Assembly (NCBI RefSeq): GCF_020283565.1
Contig: NC_060062.1
Location: 52,412,439 to 52,476,438 of the forward strand
Source: Trifolium pratense
Taxonomy: Eukaryota > Streptophyta > Magnoliopsida > Fabales > Fabaceae
Length of the DNA stretch: 64,000 bases
Direction of reading: 5' to 3'
In this document: positions 11,761-22,461 of the stretch, piece after piece
How positions within the stretch are numbered: the stretch's first letter is position 1
Layout of the letters: each line of letters starts with the position of its first letter
Translations under genes and position numbers: made by a program
Notes under the pieces: generated by a model
Databases searched by the model: none
What the model was told of the DNA's origin: nothing
What the model saw: the letters and a program-made list of their open reading frames with translations, nothing else

Positions 11761-14163
11761 CAGAGCCCGCAACTTAATCATGATTGCTGCAAATAAGCTT
11801 TGATACATTAGAAGTTCAACAATAATAATATATGAAAAATAAAACAAATGAAAATGATACCGCCATGGGCGGTTTGTTGCAGCGCTCCTCGCCTAGCAAG
11901 AAAAACAATTATGTTTTGGCGTGGCGAGACTGAGTTCCATTGCGGTAGTCATCGCGGAATATGCTTCAACCTGAAATATTAGTTGGCGGCTTCTATCTCG
12001 CCGAGTGATAATTATTGAATTTTCATGTTAATTTTCCACATTTGTTCGTTGCCCTGCGCATGCGATGACGTTTGTCTAAGCTATTGAGATCTTTATAATA
12101 TTTTGTTTTCACAAATTCTTCCACAGCTTCACTTCCTTTGTAAACAAATTCTGAATATTGCAAGTTGATCAACGGACAAAAGATCTTCCAACATCAAATA
12201 ATTCATGCTCAAAGCTCCGTGATTACTGCTAGATGCATAATTTATACTCAAAGCTTGCGAATATCCAATTTCTGAAAAGTTAGATATGAGATAGTGAACG
12301 TGCTAAGCTAACAATGCTTAAGATATATAGGTATATTGTTTTAATCGAAAAATTCAATTTCACCTTATGAACCAAAAACAATATCACTCATAATCATAAA
12401 TGGTGAAGAAACAAGTATATATAACATGACTCAATACATTGTGCAATTTTCTATAGCAGAATTTTTCTAAAATGTGCTATAAATTAAGGATGAAATTCAC
12501 CAGAGTTTAGATTGATATCACCTGGATTGTGATCATTCAAGCTAGCAAATGATCCGATATAGTTTTCACTTGCGTTTAAAAAGGGCGATGAGCAAAGTTG
12601 CAGCACCAACGATCAGCAGCAAGATGGTGGCGTTAGATGGCAACGACGGTTCGCGGCGAGATGTCAAATTTAGATCCACATCATTGATTAAATCAAGTCA
12701 AAAATAAGTGAACCAAGTTAAAATAGACAAAATAGATGAATGAAACCAACTAAAATGGAAACACATGTTAGCACTTCATCACTCGTTTATAATGCATTTA
12801 ATCTTTTCAAATACTGTGAATTACTTCTATGTACAACCTTAATAAACGGCGTTGGCAAAATAACATACAAGTGTTGACAACAATATCGTATTCAGAACAA
12901 ATCTTAAAAGTAAATATATGTCTAAACAAGAGACTGAACATGTGGGCAACTAGTTAAATCGACGAGCAAAAAGATAGATTAGCTAACTATAAAAATATGA
13001 ACTGATTATTCTTATAGTATGTAAGAAAGATGATTTGAAACTCGGACACGCTCTTGCTTTGCAGAAAACTCCAAGGCTAAATTTCATATATATTTGTATT
13101 ATGATGAAAAATTCTATTGATACGTAATATTTGAAAGAAAGAAAAACTCTATGGGGTTACAAGAAAGCATCAGGATCATATTGATTCAAACGAGCGTTTA
13201 TTATAAGAATCATATTGGCAGAAATAACAATTAATTCATTACCTTCTATTCATCAGAACATTGAAGCTTGTGTATAAATTTTAGTTCATTGAAAGTTAAG
13301 TGGCCAAATCTTATAAATGTTTTCAATCACAGAGAAGATAAATAGTATTTGATAATTATATATAGACCAAAGCACGAGTTAATTTTATGCATCTCGCCGT
13401 GACGCAAGGTGGATCCGAGGGCGAGGTTATAAGGATGCTTCCACAGACAACATTAAACTCACAACCACTCATAAATATATATCACTGACGCTAACACATT
13501 CTTAACCAAGATTTTAATAATCAGCTACTTAAACAAAATCGATAAACATAATCTTCTACATCACATGAGGAGTAATTAGAAGTACACGTGTTACCACATA
13601 TTCTAACCGTTTTTACTGTGTTAAACACAAAAAGATTAACACAAATTTATCACATGACCAAGTCTCATGGAGATTATATCCTTTTTGATTATTAGTTTCA
13701 TGTGGATTCCATTCCTTTTCTTATTTGACGGATCAAAACAAAAACATCAATCTATGATAGCAAATTGCAGCCAAATAAATTTAGCCATTCTTGTCAGAAT
13801 AATTCAGAGACATCGAAATAGAAATAAAGGATTGAATTCACCTGGGCGAAATCGGTTCACGTCGCCTCTAGTCGGCGTCGATAACACTGGTCTACTCTTC
13901 TTCGCCGCATATTTTCTTTCCTGTCGTTGGCGTGAGAAGACCCACACCTTCATTCTTGTTCGTGTCGTCGCCACTGTTTCTTTTGTTGCCTCCGCGTAAT
14001 TATGGTTCCGCCAACCAAGATCATGACGTTGCGCTGGTGAATCTCTTAAGTAGAAGACGAGTAAACGGCGACACCAGTGGTTTCCGTGTTCTCCAGCCAT
14101 GTGGAGATGTTTGATTTTTGTCTAGTTTGATGTGGTAGGCTGGGATCAAATGATTTTACCGCA
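11761..14163. other. Non-coding interior of the LTR element
   Basis: AT-rich interior with no recognisable retroelement protein on either strand. A 98-codon minus-strand frame at 13804-14100 begins MAGEHGNHW soon after the primer-binding site, but it has no zinc knuckle or gag-like motif. The region is GC-richer near 11870-12000, 12590-12660 and 13850-14100. Confidence 0.55.
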
Positions 14164-14181
14164 GCCCCACGGTGGGCGCCA
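14164..14181 (-). promoter_or_regulatory. Primer-binding site of the LTR element
   Basis: Minus strand TGGCGCCCACCGTGGGGC, three bases inside the right LTR. It begins with TGG as expected for the complement of a tRNA CCA end. The same 18 bases occur in the unrelated gag-bearing element at 47242-47259 and 49831-49848. The priming tRNA was not identified. Confidence 0.75.
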
Positions 14182-14184
14182 AAA

Positions 14185-14664
14185 TGTTCTGGTAAAAAAC
14201 AAGGGGGTTTGTATTATTGATCAAATGGTGTGATTACACTCAGTTCAATCCCAACAACCCTGGGAGTTTTATAAGTCAGAATTCGTCCTTTTACAAATGA
14301 AAGTAAGGAGCTATTTATAGAGCTTCTAGTCTCCTTCTCCAAGCAAGGGCTCCTAAAAATCCGGTCTTCAGCGCCTTTTCCGGTGATGCAGCGTGAAAGT
14401 AGGAATAAAACCTTGGTCTCCAAGCCATGGCAGTTTCAAGGAGTTGGTTTCTTCATTCCCAAGTTAATCGCTAAGGCAGAGAAGGATGAAGATATTTTGT
14501 TATCGTGTGTAAATCCATCTTATGGGCGGTATCCTTCATTGTCTACCTCGCCCAGGCCTTATATCGCCAAACGGACACTTAGAATTTAATTGTTTTGGGC
14601 CTGTTTCCTTTCTCATATTAATTGGGCTAGTTTGATTTTGCCTTTAAGCCCATTGCCCAGTCCA
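14185..14664 (-). repeat. 5' LTR of the LTR element
   Basis: Intact 480-bp LTR, TG...CA, nearly identical to the left LTR outside the nested transposon, so insertion is recent relative to most repeats here. The short ORFs in it have perfect twins in the left LTR and are not genes. Confidence 0.9.
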
Positions 14665-14669
14665 CCATT

Positions 14670-15590
14670 CATAAAAAAAACACCACATAAAAAGGGAAAA
14701 GAGGAAAATACATTGATCTTTTTTTTTCGGTAGTTCTCTTAACATTTTTTATTTGTACATATATAAATAAAATAAAGAATTGTCAATGAATTACTCCTTT
14801 CTGATATAATTACAAAAATAGATGAAATACATTACAAAAATTATATATCATGTAGATAAAAATATAAAACATTACTAGTCATATGTAAACCATGTCATCA
14901 AGATATATAAACACAACAAGGTTAAATAAAGTAGATAATAATCCTAAAAACAAAAAGCAATTATTGATTATAAAAATATAATGATAAATATAAAGAGAAT
15001 AATGGTTACGCTTACCCATTTTCTCATATCTAATCAAAGAAATCACAGTTGCTGAAAATTTATTTTGGGATAACAGAAATGGAGGTTGAATGTAAGATGT
15101 AATGATTTCCATTTGATCAAGACTGAAATGATAATCAAGAACTTTTGTTTCTGATTTGTTTCTCACTCATGGATCTAGCGAGACATGGAGAGAAAGAGGG
15201 GGGATAGGGGGAGGGAGATAGAGAGATGAATGGGAATAGGGCATGCGCCGCAACTTGCATTGTAAAAGAGATCCAACCACACATTTATAAGGAGAGTCGA
15301 TTAGAGAAGCAAATTAGGGTTAAGGTTGATGAATGGGATTAGGGCATGCGCTGCAACTTGGTATTAGGGTTAAGGTTGCAAATTTTTATTGTAAAACAAA
15401 TAAATTATATTTAATAGATTTCTGTAAAGTAAATTTTTTCACACTAAGATTAGGAATAATATATTTTCTCTTTGATTAAATAATTAAAAAATAATATTAT
15501 AATCATATACTCGAGTTATTAAAAAATAAGATTAGGAATAATATATTTTCTCTTTGTTAATGTTAATCGATTATTTACTCTTTAGGAGTC
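14670..15590. repeat. Duplicated block, copy 1, right half
   Basis: Continues the block broken at 4792. Homologous to about 17925-18870 (shared 'aaaagggaaaagaggaaaa', 'atggatctagcgagacatgg' and 'catatactcgag'). Confidence 0.85.
15016..15170 (-). pseudogene. First exon of unrecognised gene family, copy a
   Basis: Homologous to the exon at 18304-18466 and, more distantly, to 23533-23689, 30523-30676 and 38972-39125. All start at an ATG in the same place, contain a 'S..TVISLIR.E' stretch and end at a GTAAGC donor. Here the ATG frame reads MSEKQIRNKSS and stops, so small indels have broken it. A TATA-like TTATAAAT lies upstream on the minus strand (about 15285). Confidence 0.4.
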
Positions 15591-15863
15591 TCCAGTGTAA
15601 GCAGCAGAAACTATCTATGTAACTTTGATTGTAAAAAGTTCTTAACTTGTAAGGCAAAGAAGTCTCTTGGTTAGTAGTACATTGAAAAAGTAAGTCTTGG
15701 GATCAGTAGTATCCTAAGTAAGGGAGTTTTGGAATTGGTGTCTCTAGTTAATGGGTGAAACAATATAAAATTTTGTGTGTTATTCTATCTTCTCTTAAAC
15801 TTTTCTTTTGTTTTTCTTTGATTTATCTCTAAAAGAAGTTTTTACGAAAAAGAGTAACCAATT

Positions 15864-15895
<32 letters not shown>

Positions 15896-16235
15896 CCCCT
15901 ATTTTTCTTGTGTTTTTCTCATCTTCACATTATTAGTCATTCATAGAATCTGACCTTACAATTCTAGGATCCACAAATTTCCTATTTGATTCAATTTAGG
16001 GTATGGGGTTATGAACTTATTCTGTTTATGTAGCTGCTAAGCAAGGCCACCACCGTGCTTTGATTACATGAATTCGGATTGTACCTTACGAAATTACTTG
16101 ATTTCGGATTCTAATCTACGAATTGCTTTATAAGGGCATTAGCTAGAGGTTTGTACACTCATTGAAGATCAGACATAAATGTAATTTTCGTTAACACCTT
16201 CGCTGTTGTAACTGAACACATCAATAGCGTTTCTG
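15591..16235. other. Spacer, possible LTR remnant with long C run
   Basis: No gene. Sequence around 15650-15960 (gaattggtgtctc..., 'gagtaaccaattc' before the C run) is reminiscent of the 3' end of a Copia LTR, but no partner repeat or target duplication was found. Confidence 0.3.
15864..15899 (+). repeat. Poly-C tract
   Basis: 29 C, one T, then six C. An unusually long homopolymer; its length may be affected by assembly. Confidence 0.85.
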
Positions 16236-16325
16236 TTTCTATATTGCAAAACTTTAGTTTCTATAAATATTTTCAAAAGTTTAAATATTTGGGTTTATAG
16301 AAACCAAAGTTTTGCGATATAGAAA
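16236..16325. repeat. 90-bp foldback
   Basis: TTTCTATATTGCAAAACTTT at the left pairs with the complement of AAAGTTTTGCGATATAGAAA at the right. The stem continues through TAGTTTCTATAAATATTT against AAATATTTGGGTTTATAGAA with a few mismatches, leaving a loop of about 10 bases. Confidence 0.7.
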
Positions 16326-16846
16326 TTGGGGTAAAAAGGGTAGATTGGGGGGTATAAAAGAAACTTGAGGGTCGGAAGAGAAATTTTCATCATTTTTTTA
16401 CTTCAATAAGTATTATGTAAGTTTTTATTTTTGAAAGAAAAGAGTATTATTATTATATGAAATTTGCTTTTTAAAGCCCCCTAGTTGCATTTAAACCCCC
16501 CAAAAATTCCAAAATGTCCTTAATTTTGGTATCAGAATAGTTTGGTTTCTATAATACGAATTGCCATATATTTCGTATTGTAGCTTACGAAAACGGTTGT
16601 TTCGTTTCGCAGCTACCGAAGTCACGGATTAGGGCTAAAAAACCTATTCGATTTAAGCACAAACCAAGAAAATGCTATGCTTCGTAAAATCGAAACCGAA
16701 ATCGATTGATTTCGTAATCTGCGTACCAAAAACACTGGTCTTCGTAATATGCGTACCAAACTCAGTGAAACCCCAAACACTGCATCAGTTTCATCAATTT
16801 GAAGAAAATACTTTGTTTTGGGGGATTTTTAGGGTTTCTATCGCAA

Positions 16847-16966
16847 ATGAAAAAGGCGAAAAGAAGAACAACAGTTTCGATTCATTCAACGGCTTCCATT
16901 CCTGTCACTGAAATGCAACAAGAACAAGGGTTTAGATCGCAAATTCCGACTCTCTCACTCTTACAA
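16847..16966 (+). pseudogene. Possible first exon, unrecognised
   Basis: A 40-codon frame, MKKAKRRTTVSIHSTASIPV then ending SQIPTLSLLQ, runs in phase to a GTAAGA donor-like site at 16967. The flanking bases are less AT-rich than usual here. No downstream exon was found and the family is unknown. Confidence 0.25.
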
Positions 16967-17164
16967 GTAAGATTTCAAACTAATCTCTCTCATTTTCTTG
17001 CTTTGGATTCTGTTCGTGATTATGTTAGCGATTCTGCTCTACAAAAACACTTTGATTGTGCAAGTAGCCATAGGGAGAGTTAAATTGAATTATCATTAAT
17101 AAAATAAAAATAAATAAAATGATTAAGAATAAATGTGGAATCGACACGTGACATAAAATACTTT

Positions 17165-17221
<57 letters not shown>

Positions 17222-17399
17222 TATTAATTTACATTCATAAAGGGTATTTTAGCAAATTTTATATTATTTTATTTGTGTTGTCTATTGTCCACCAAAATAA
17301 GTATTGATTAACTTAAAAATTCTCAAAAATGACAATTATTATGAGAGAGAAGAAGTAATTAGATTCGTATTGTGTATTATTATCTACCAAATATCATAA
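16967..17399. other. Spacer
   Basis: AT-rich, no gene seen. Includes the AT microsatellite below. Confidence 0.5.
17169..17221 (+). repeat. (TA)n microsatellite
   Basis: About 26 uninterrupted TA dinucleotides. Confidence 0.9.
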
Positions 17400-18303
17400 G
17401 AGACAAATAATTGTCGAATAGAAATCACATTTAATCAAAGAAATCACAATCATTGAATATTTATTCTAACATATCAGAGAACGAGTACGAAAATAATAGT
17501 AACTAAAATTACAATGAATCTCCTGTCTATGTTGTCATTGATCTCAATAGTTTTATTGGAGTGCCAGCGGAGTCCTTAGCTGGTGGCGGCGGTAGGAGTG
17601 GAATAAATGAACAAGCACGTGCCCCAACCGAAAATGAAGAGGATAGAAGAAAGAGTGCTTTTGACTAGAATTGAATGAGTTGCCACCAAACGAGGATGAT
17701 GATGAAGTTGATGAGAAATAAGGCCTCCAAACCAAAAGCCAATATAAAGTATATTTAATTTGATTGAAAAATAAGACAATAAAGCTAATAAAAGAATTCA
17801 GATAGAGCGCAAAAGAGAGAAAGGACATACCAACAACCCAGAGTGAAAAGGGTTCTTCGACTTGAGCACACAACTCTCACCTTCCATCAAAACAAGCACA
17901 TAAAATCAAAATACAATTACAATCTCATTCACAAAATAAATAAAAAAAATACAACATAAAAAGGGAAAAGAGGAAAATACATTGATAATTTTTTTCAGAA
18001 GTTTTCTTGACATTTTTTTTCTTAACATTTTTTATTTGTACATATATAAATAAAATAGAGAATCGCTCTCAATGAATTACTCCTTTATAATATAATTAAC
18101 AAAATAGATGAAATACATTACAAAAATTATATATCATGTAGATAAAAATATAAAACATTACTAGTGATATGTAAACCATGTCATCAAGATAAACACTACA
18201 AGGACAAATAAAATGGATAATAATCCTAAAAATAAAAGCAATTATTGATTAAAAAAATATAATGATAAATATGAAAGAGAATACTGATTTCCATTACGCT
18301 TAC

Positions 18304-18466
18304 CCATTTTCTCGTATCTAATCAAAGAAATCACAGTTGCCGAAGATTTATTTTGGGATAACAAAAAAGGAGGTTGAAATGTAAGATAACCATATATTGA
18401 TTTCCATTCGATCAAGAATGAAATGATAATCATGAACTTTTGTTTCTGATTTGATTCCTCACTCAT
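18304..18466 (-). CDS. Putative first exon of unrecognised gene family, copy b
   Basis: From ATG at 18466 the frame is open for 54 codons (MSEESNQKQKF, QPPFLLSQNKSS, ATVISLIRYEKMG) to a GTAAGCG donor at 18303. It shares the end and donor with four other copies in the window. TATA-like sequence and a G/C-run-bearing leader precede it on the minus strand. No following exon or protein family is recognised, so it may be a gene relic. Confidence 0.35.
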
Positions 18467-18494
18467 GGATCTAGCGAGACATGGAGAGAGAGGA

Positions 18495-18518
18495 GGGGGG
18501 GGGGGGGGGGGGGGGGGG
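18495..18518 (+). repeat. Poly-G tract
   Basis: 24 consecutive G in the leader region of exon copy b. Copy a has only short G runs at this place, so the tract expanded after duplication, or is an assembly effect. Confidence 0.85.
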
Positions 18519-18884
18519 AGATAGAGAGATGAATGTGATTAGAGCTTGCACCGCAACTTGTATTGTAAAAGAGATCCAACCACACATTTATAAGGAGAGT
18601 CAATTAGAGAAGCAAATTAGGGTAAAGGTTTGTGAATGGGATTAGGGAATGCGCCGCAACTTGGTATTAGGGTTAAGGTTGCAAATTTTTATCGTAAAAT
18701 AAATAAATTATATATGATAAATTATATTTAATTTATTTCTGCAAAGTAAACTTCACACTAAGATTAGGAATAATATATTTTCTCTTTGATTAAATAATTC
18801 ACAAATAATATTACAATCATATACTCGAGTTTAATGTTAATCGATTATTTACTACGGTTTATAGTACTTTTTTTTTTATCATTG

Positions 18885-19055
18885 TAATATGAGGCTTTGG
18901 ATTTCTTAAGCAAGTGGTCCGAAGTTCGATCATTGAATTTCGTGTTTAGCGAAATTTGGTCAATTGGAAGGGGGAATTCACCTTGTGTGTCCAACCGATT
19001 CTCTAAAGAAGATTATTCACCGCTAAATGATGGTGGAAAAATTGTACCTATAACA
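18885..19055 (+). mobile_element. SINE-like fragment
   Basis: A B-box-like GAAGTTCGATCATTG is followed by a body (gaattcaccttgtgtgtcc, ccgattctctaaagaag, ctaaatgatggtgg) that resembles tRNA-derived plant SINEs. No clear target duplication was found. Confidence 0.4.
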
Positions 19056-19770
19056 TAGTAACCATACTTGTTTTGGAGCTAATCAAGTTTTAGTCCTTGC
19101 ATTTTTTCGACTTGATTTAGCCCCTAACATTTAAGCTTCTTCCACTATGTTAAACCAAAAATAGTTTCAGGACAATTACTCTAAAGTTTTGATGATAACG
19201 GTGTATAAAAAAACAAATGGAGAAACTAATATATGCCGGGACCACCTAAGATGGCCCTTGGGCTCTTGCACAATATTAATCATCGCATTAACTTTCTTGG
19301 CATGTACAATGAAATATCCACCATCTATACCTATATATAAAAATGATACAAAAAAATTTGGTGTGGACTTTTCATAATACCAACATTAATATCCTTGATT
19401 TTTTTAGTAGTAAAAATCTTTTATTAATAAACTCATCATAACATAAGACATGTCTTTTTAGTTTTTTGAATAGTAATAATCTTTTATTAACGAACTCACC
19501 ATAACATAAGACATGTTTTTTTTTTAATATTTTTTTCGACACAAATTTACATAATAAACACATACAGGCGCGAAATGCGCCCGCGTCCTGTCTCATAGCT
19601 AGTAGTTAATAAAAAGGGAAATTGACAAATGGAAGTTCCATAAAAATAGGCTCGCATTGGAATTGACAATTTGTTACATGCATTCCTAGTTAATTGGTGA
19701 TATCATGTGTGTTGCATAGTGTGACCCTCATCTAGTTAATATCTTTGTGACAATCTCTATCTTGTAATAA
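19056..19770. other. Spacer
   Basis: No gene. Contains two diverged direct copies of a 'ttattaa.gaactca.cataacataagacatg' phrase about 75 bases apart (19421-19455 and 19485-19518). Confidence 0.5.
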
Positions 19771-20058
19771 GTACTTCCTCCGCCCCATAATATAGGGAAA
19801 AAAAAATATTTTCATATTTATTAAGATAAGTAAAATATAATAATTTTAAGGTTGACGTTTTGTGTGTTTGTTGAAATAAGTTTTATGGAAAGATGTAAAA
19901 ATAGTTTTTATTGGTTATTGATTATGAGAAAAAGAAGAGAGAGAGTAAATTAAGTAAAAATTTATCTTAAAAATGATAAAAGTTAATTTTTTTTGCTTAT
20001 AATTTGGGACATGAAAAAATGAGTTTTTTTTCCTTATAATATGAAACGGAGGGAATAC
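19771..20058. mobile_element. Stowaway-like MITE
   Basis: Inverted ends GTACTTCCTCCGCCCCATAA and GTATTCCCTCCGTTTCATA (complement of the right end) with AT-rich interior of 288 bp and no coding. The CTCCCTCCGT-type end is typical of Tc1/Mariner MITEs in plants. Flanking TA dinucleotides fit but are not decisive. Confidence 0.7.
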
Positions 20059-20234
20059 TATTTAAAAGCGTAATATAATACTACCAAATACCAATATAGT
20101 AAAATTGTTTCAAAATTAAATATAGAATATAGAAAAAATTATTTAAAATATAAAAAAACAACCCAATTGTTTGTCACATCGTATAAAATACAAAGTATTG
20201 TTTGTCACATCGTAGAAAAAATTATTTAAAATAT

Positions 20235-20778
20235 AAAGTAAATTGATCTATCATTTTGGAGACATTCTAATCTTGTCTGTCGTATTTGTCGCAATTGTAC
20301 TCCGACAAGGACACGACTTATCGGTCGAGGTGTTCAATGTCCTTTTGCCTGTGCCATTTGTGATACTGAAGATGAAAACAACCTGCATATATTTTTTCAC
20401 TGTCATAAGAGTAAACATTGTTGGGAAAGAATTGGTTTGTGGCCTAAGATTAACCAATTCATCCATAATAATGCCTCAATCATGGACATTATGTTTACAA
20501 TTATGCCGCATATCAGTAAAGAGATGAGATATTTTGTATCATGCTTTTGGAGTCTTTGGAAGAATAGAAATAACAAGATGTGGAATAATGTTAGTGAAAG
20601 TTGTCAAGCAATCTTTGACAGGGCTGGTTGGCTACTCATGAGCTGGAAAAATGCACAACAGTCCCGATCCCGCGGTGAAATAAGAAATATGCAGAAGATC
20701 CAAGCTTCTTTATCAGGGTCACCCTCCTCTCAAGGACGATACAAATGCAATGTAGATGCCTCTTTTTCAGTGCAGTAT
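20235..20778 (+). pseudogene. LINE remnant: reverse-transcriptase zinc-binding domain and start of RNase H
   Basis: A plus-strand frame reads CRNCTPTRTRLIGRGVQCP then CAICDTEDENNLHIFFHC and later FVSCFWSLWKNRNNKMW, the zf-RVT pattern of plant non-LTR retrotransposon ORF2 C-termini. It continues to YKCNVDASFSVQ, the start of an RVT_3-type RNase H domain. There it is cut by a TRIM element at 20779. The upstream reverse transcriptase is missing, so it is a 3' fragment. Confidence 0.8.
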
Positions 20779-21151
20779 TGTTGGGTCATCACGAGGGGGC
20801 AGTCAGGGGGATCATCCACATTGGGCTCAAGAACAACTCTACAAGTGAGTTGGACACCATACTTTAACCCAAAACCTTAAGGTGTTAGGTTTATGGGTCC
20901 TCTCACTTATAAAGTCAACCTCCACTTTTCTAAGTAATGTGAGACTTAACCACTCACACATGCCACAACAATCTCCCCATCAAGTGTGAGTACATCCATT
21001 CTTTGGATTTGCTTCCCCTCAAGCGGAAGCTTTCTTCATCCTACACTTGTACCGCCGTAAGCCACACTGCTCCACGGAACTCGCCGCCTGACCACCTTTG
21101 TCAGGAAGATTTTCGATACAAGGAGTCAGTTGAACCCTTCGTCGAACCATC

Positions 21152-21164
21152 GGCTCTGATACCA
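21152..21164 (-). promoter_or_regulatory. TRIM primer-binding site
   Basis: Minus strand TGGTATCAGAGCC, the standard complement of the initiator methionine tRNA 3' end, one base inside the right LTR. Confidence 0.9.
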
Positions 21165-21165
21165 C

Positions 21166-21571
21166 TGTTGGGTCATCACGAGGGGGCAACTAGGGGGATC
21201 ATCCACATTGGGCTCAAGAACAACTCTACAAGTGATTTGGACACCACACTTTAACCCAAAACCTATACCACTGTTGGGTCATCACGACGGGGCAACCAGG
21301 GGGATCATCCACATTGGGCTTAAGAACAACTCTACAAGTAAGTTGGACACCACACTTTAACCCAAAACATATACCACTGTTGGGTCATCACGAGGGGACA
21401 GTCAGGGGATCATCCACATTGGGCTCAAGAACAACTTCACAAGTGAGTTGGACACCACACTCTTACCCAAAACCTTAAGGTATTAGGTTTATGGGTTCTC
21501 TCACTTATAAAGTGTTCAACCTCCACGTTTCTAAGCAATGTGGGACTTAACCACTCACACTTGCCACAACA
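21166..21571 (-). repeat. TRIM right LTR with reiterated R-U5-PBS segment
   Basis: TGTTGGGTCATCACGA recurs at 21166, 21272 and 21378, period 106. The first two copies stop after CAAAACCTATACCAC or CAAAACATATACCAC, the last bases resembling the primer-site complement. Only the third continues to a full LTR end. Confidence 0.85.
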
Positions 21572-21880
21572 AGCGCAACAAGGTTGGTATTGCAATGTGT
21601 ATAGGTGATGATCAAGGTCGTTTTGTGCTTGCCAAGATCTAATGGATAGCTCCTTGCATTGATGTCGAATTGGGTGAAGCTTTGGGTCTACCTAGTGCTC
21701 TCCAATGGGTTAATGACCGTCATCTTCATAATATGGAATTTGAAATGGATTCTAAAGAGTGATGGATTGTCTCTATAGCGATACCGTGAACGTCTCTGAG
21801 TTAGGTGCTATAATTAATTATTGTAGATGTATTTTAGCTACTGATCTTGTGAGCTCTTATGTTAGGTTCATTAGGAGACA
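21572..21880 (+). pseudogene. RNase H domain remnant, copy 0
   Basis: Continues the frame broken at 20778: RNKVGIAMCIGDDQGRFVLA, then IAPCIDVELGEALGLPSALQ and, after a frameshift near 21760, ELGAIINYCRCILATDL and SYVRFIRR. An in-frame TAA at 'aagatctaatgg' and the frameshift make it non-functional. At 21880/21881 it switches abruptly to foldback sequence, while copies 1 and 2 continue with GCAAATGAGGTTGCTGAT. Confidence 0.8.
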
Positions 21881-21884
21881 TTCA

Positions 21885-22461
21885 AAAAAATCCAATGACT
21901 GATCAACATGCATCACCTATTGCACCTGTGGCACATGAAAAGATTTCAACAAATGGAGTTCAGAAAAATCTAATGACCGAGGAACAAGCTTCACCATCAA
22001 AAGGTGAGAATTTATCTCCATCTTTTACGTAATCCCTATACATTCAAACAAAGCATACATACACCGAAACAAATGAGTACCTCAAAATGGATAACGGCGA
22101 GGCTGAATTTGTCTGTAGTTAGAGATGATTTGACGATGGAATTAAATTGTCCTTGCTCATAACAGCTCAATAAGTTTGTTACTGTCACTGTTATGATATA
22201 GTTCCATCGTCAAATCATCTCAAAATACAGACAAATTCAGCCTCGCAGTTATCCATTTTGAGGTACTCATTTGTTTCGGTGTATGTATGTTTTGTTTGAA
22301 TGTATAGGAATTGCAGAAAAGATGGAGAGAAATTCTTACTTTTTGATGGTGAAGCCTATTCATCAGTCATTGGATTTTTCTGAACTCCATTTCTTGAAAT
22401 CTTTTCATGTGCCACAGGTGCAATAGGTGATGCATGTTGATCAGTCACTGGATTTTTTTGA
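21885..22461. ncRNA. Long foldback, copy 1
   Basis: Two arms of about 200 bp or more (left 21885-22110, right 22235-22461) are inverted copies of one another. The inner part also pairs ('aggctgaatttgtctgta' and 'gatgatttgacgatggaa' with their complements), leaving a loop near 22145-22195. The arms look exonic: the left one reads NGVQKNLMTEEQASPSK before a GTGAGA donor. No transcription evidence can be seen; the type given is a hypothesis. Confidence 0.4.

Larger units (their letters stand above)
4793..14664 (-). mobile_element. Non-coding LTR retrotransposon (LARD-like), minus strand
   Basis: The 480-bp LTRs start TGTTCTGG and end CAGTCCA. The right LTR is 14185-14664 and the left one is 4793-5151 plus 9505-9625, interrupted by a transposon. 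The 5-bp target duplications CCATT (4788-4792 and 14665-14669) match exactly, and the paralogous block at 17.4-18.9 kb is uninterrupted at this point. The primer-binding-site-like sequence TGGCGCCCACCGTGGGGC beside the right LTR sets the minus orientation. The 4.56-kb interior (9626-14184) has no recognisable gag, protease, reverse transcriptase or integrase. It holds an antisense ORF and a tandem array near the 3' LTR, the layout described for Tat-lineage Gypsy elements. Assignment to that lineage is an inference. Confidence 0.9.
17400..18870. repeat. Duplicated block, copy 2 (uninterrupted)
   Basis: Collinear with 3781-4792 joined to 14670-15590. At about 17925 it reads 'atctcattcacaaaa', the equivalent of the CCATT target site, without any insertion. 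It therefore acts as a natural empty site for the 9.9-kb LTR element. A plus-strand frame across 17540-17660 (VIDLNSFIGVPAES, then APTENEEDRRKSAFD) is collinear with copy 1, suggesting a decayed exon. Confidence 0.85.
20779..21571 (-). mobile_element. TRIM (miniature LTR retrotransposon)
   Basis: LTRs start TGTTGGGTCATC and end GCCACAACA: left 20779-20970 (192 bp), right 21166-21571. The 195-bp interior has the initiator-Met-tRNA primer site TGGTATCAGAGCC (minus, 21152-21164) beside the right LTR and a purine tract GATGGGGAGAT beside the left one. No coding. The right LTR is swollen by two extra 106-bp partial copies. Target duplications are AGTAT (20774-20778) and AGCGC (21572-21576), which differ only by C-to-T type changes; the intact RNase H copies have AGCGC. 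A Cassandra-type 5S sequence is absent. Confidence 0.88.

Noticed and set aside
13804..14100. 98-codon minus frame near the primer site as a possible gag
   Set aside because: No zinc knuckle, no helical Gag domain and no similarity recognised; composition reflects a GC-rich leader.
20779..21571. Cassandra-type TRIM with 5S rRNA sequence
   Set aside because: The LTRs contain no 5S rRNA-like sequence; it is an ordinary TRIM.
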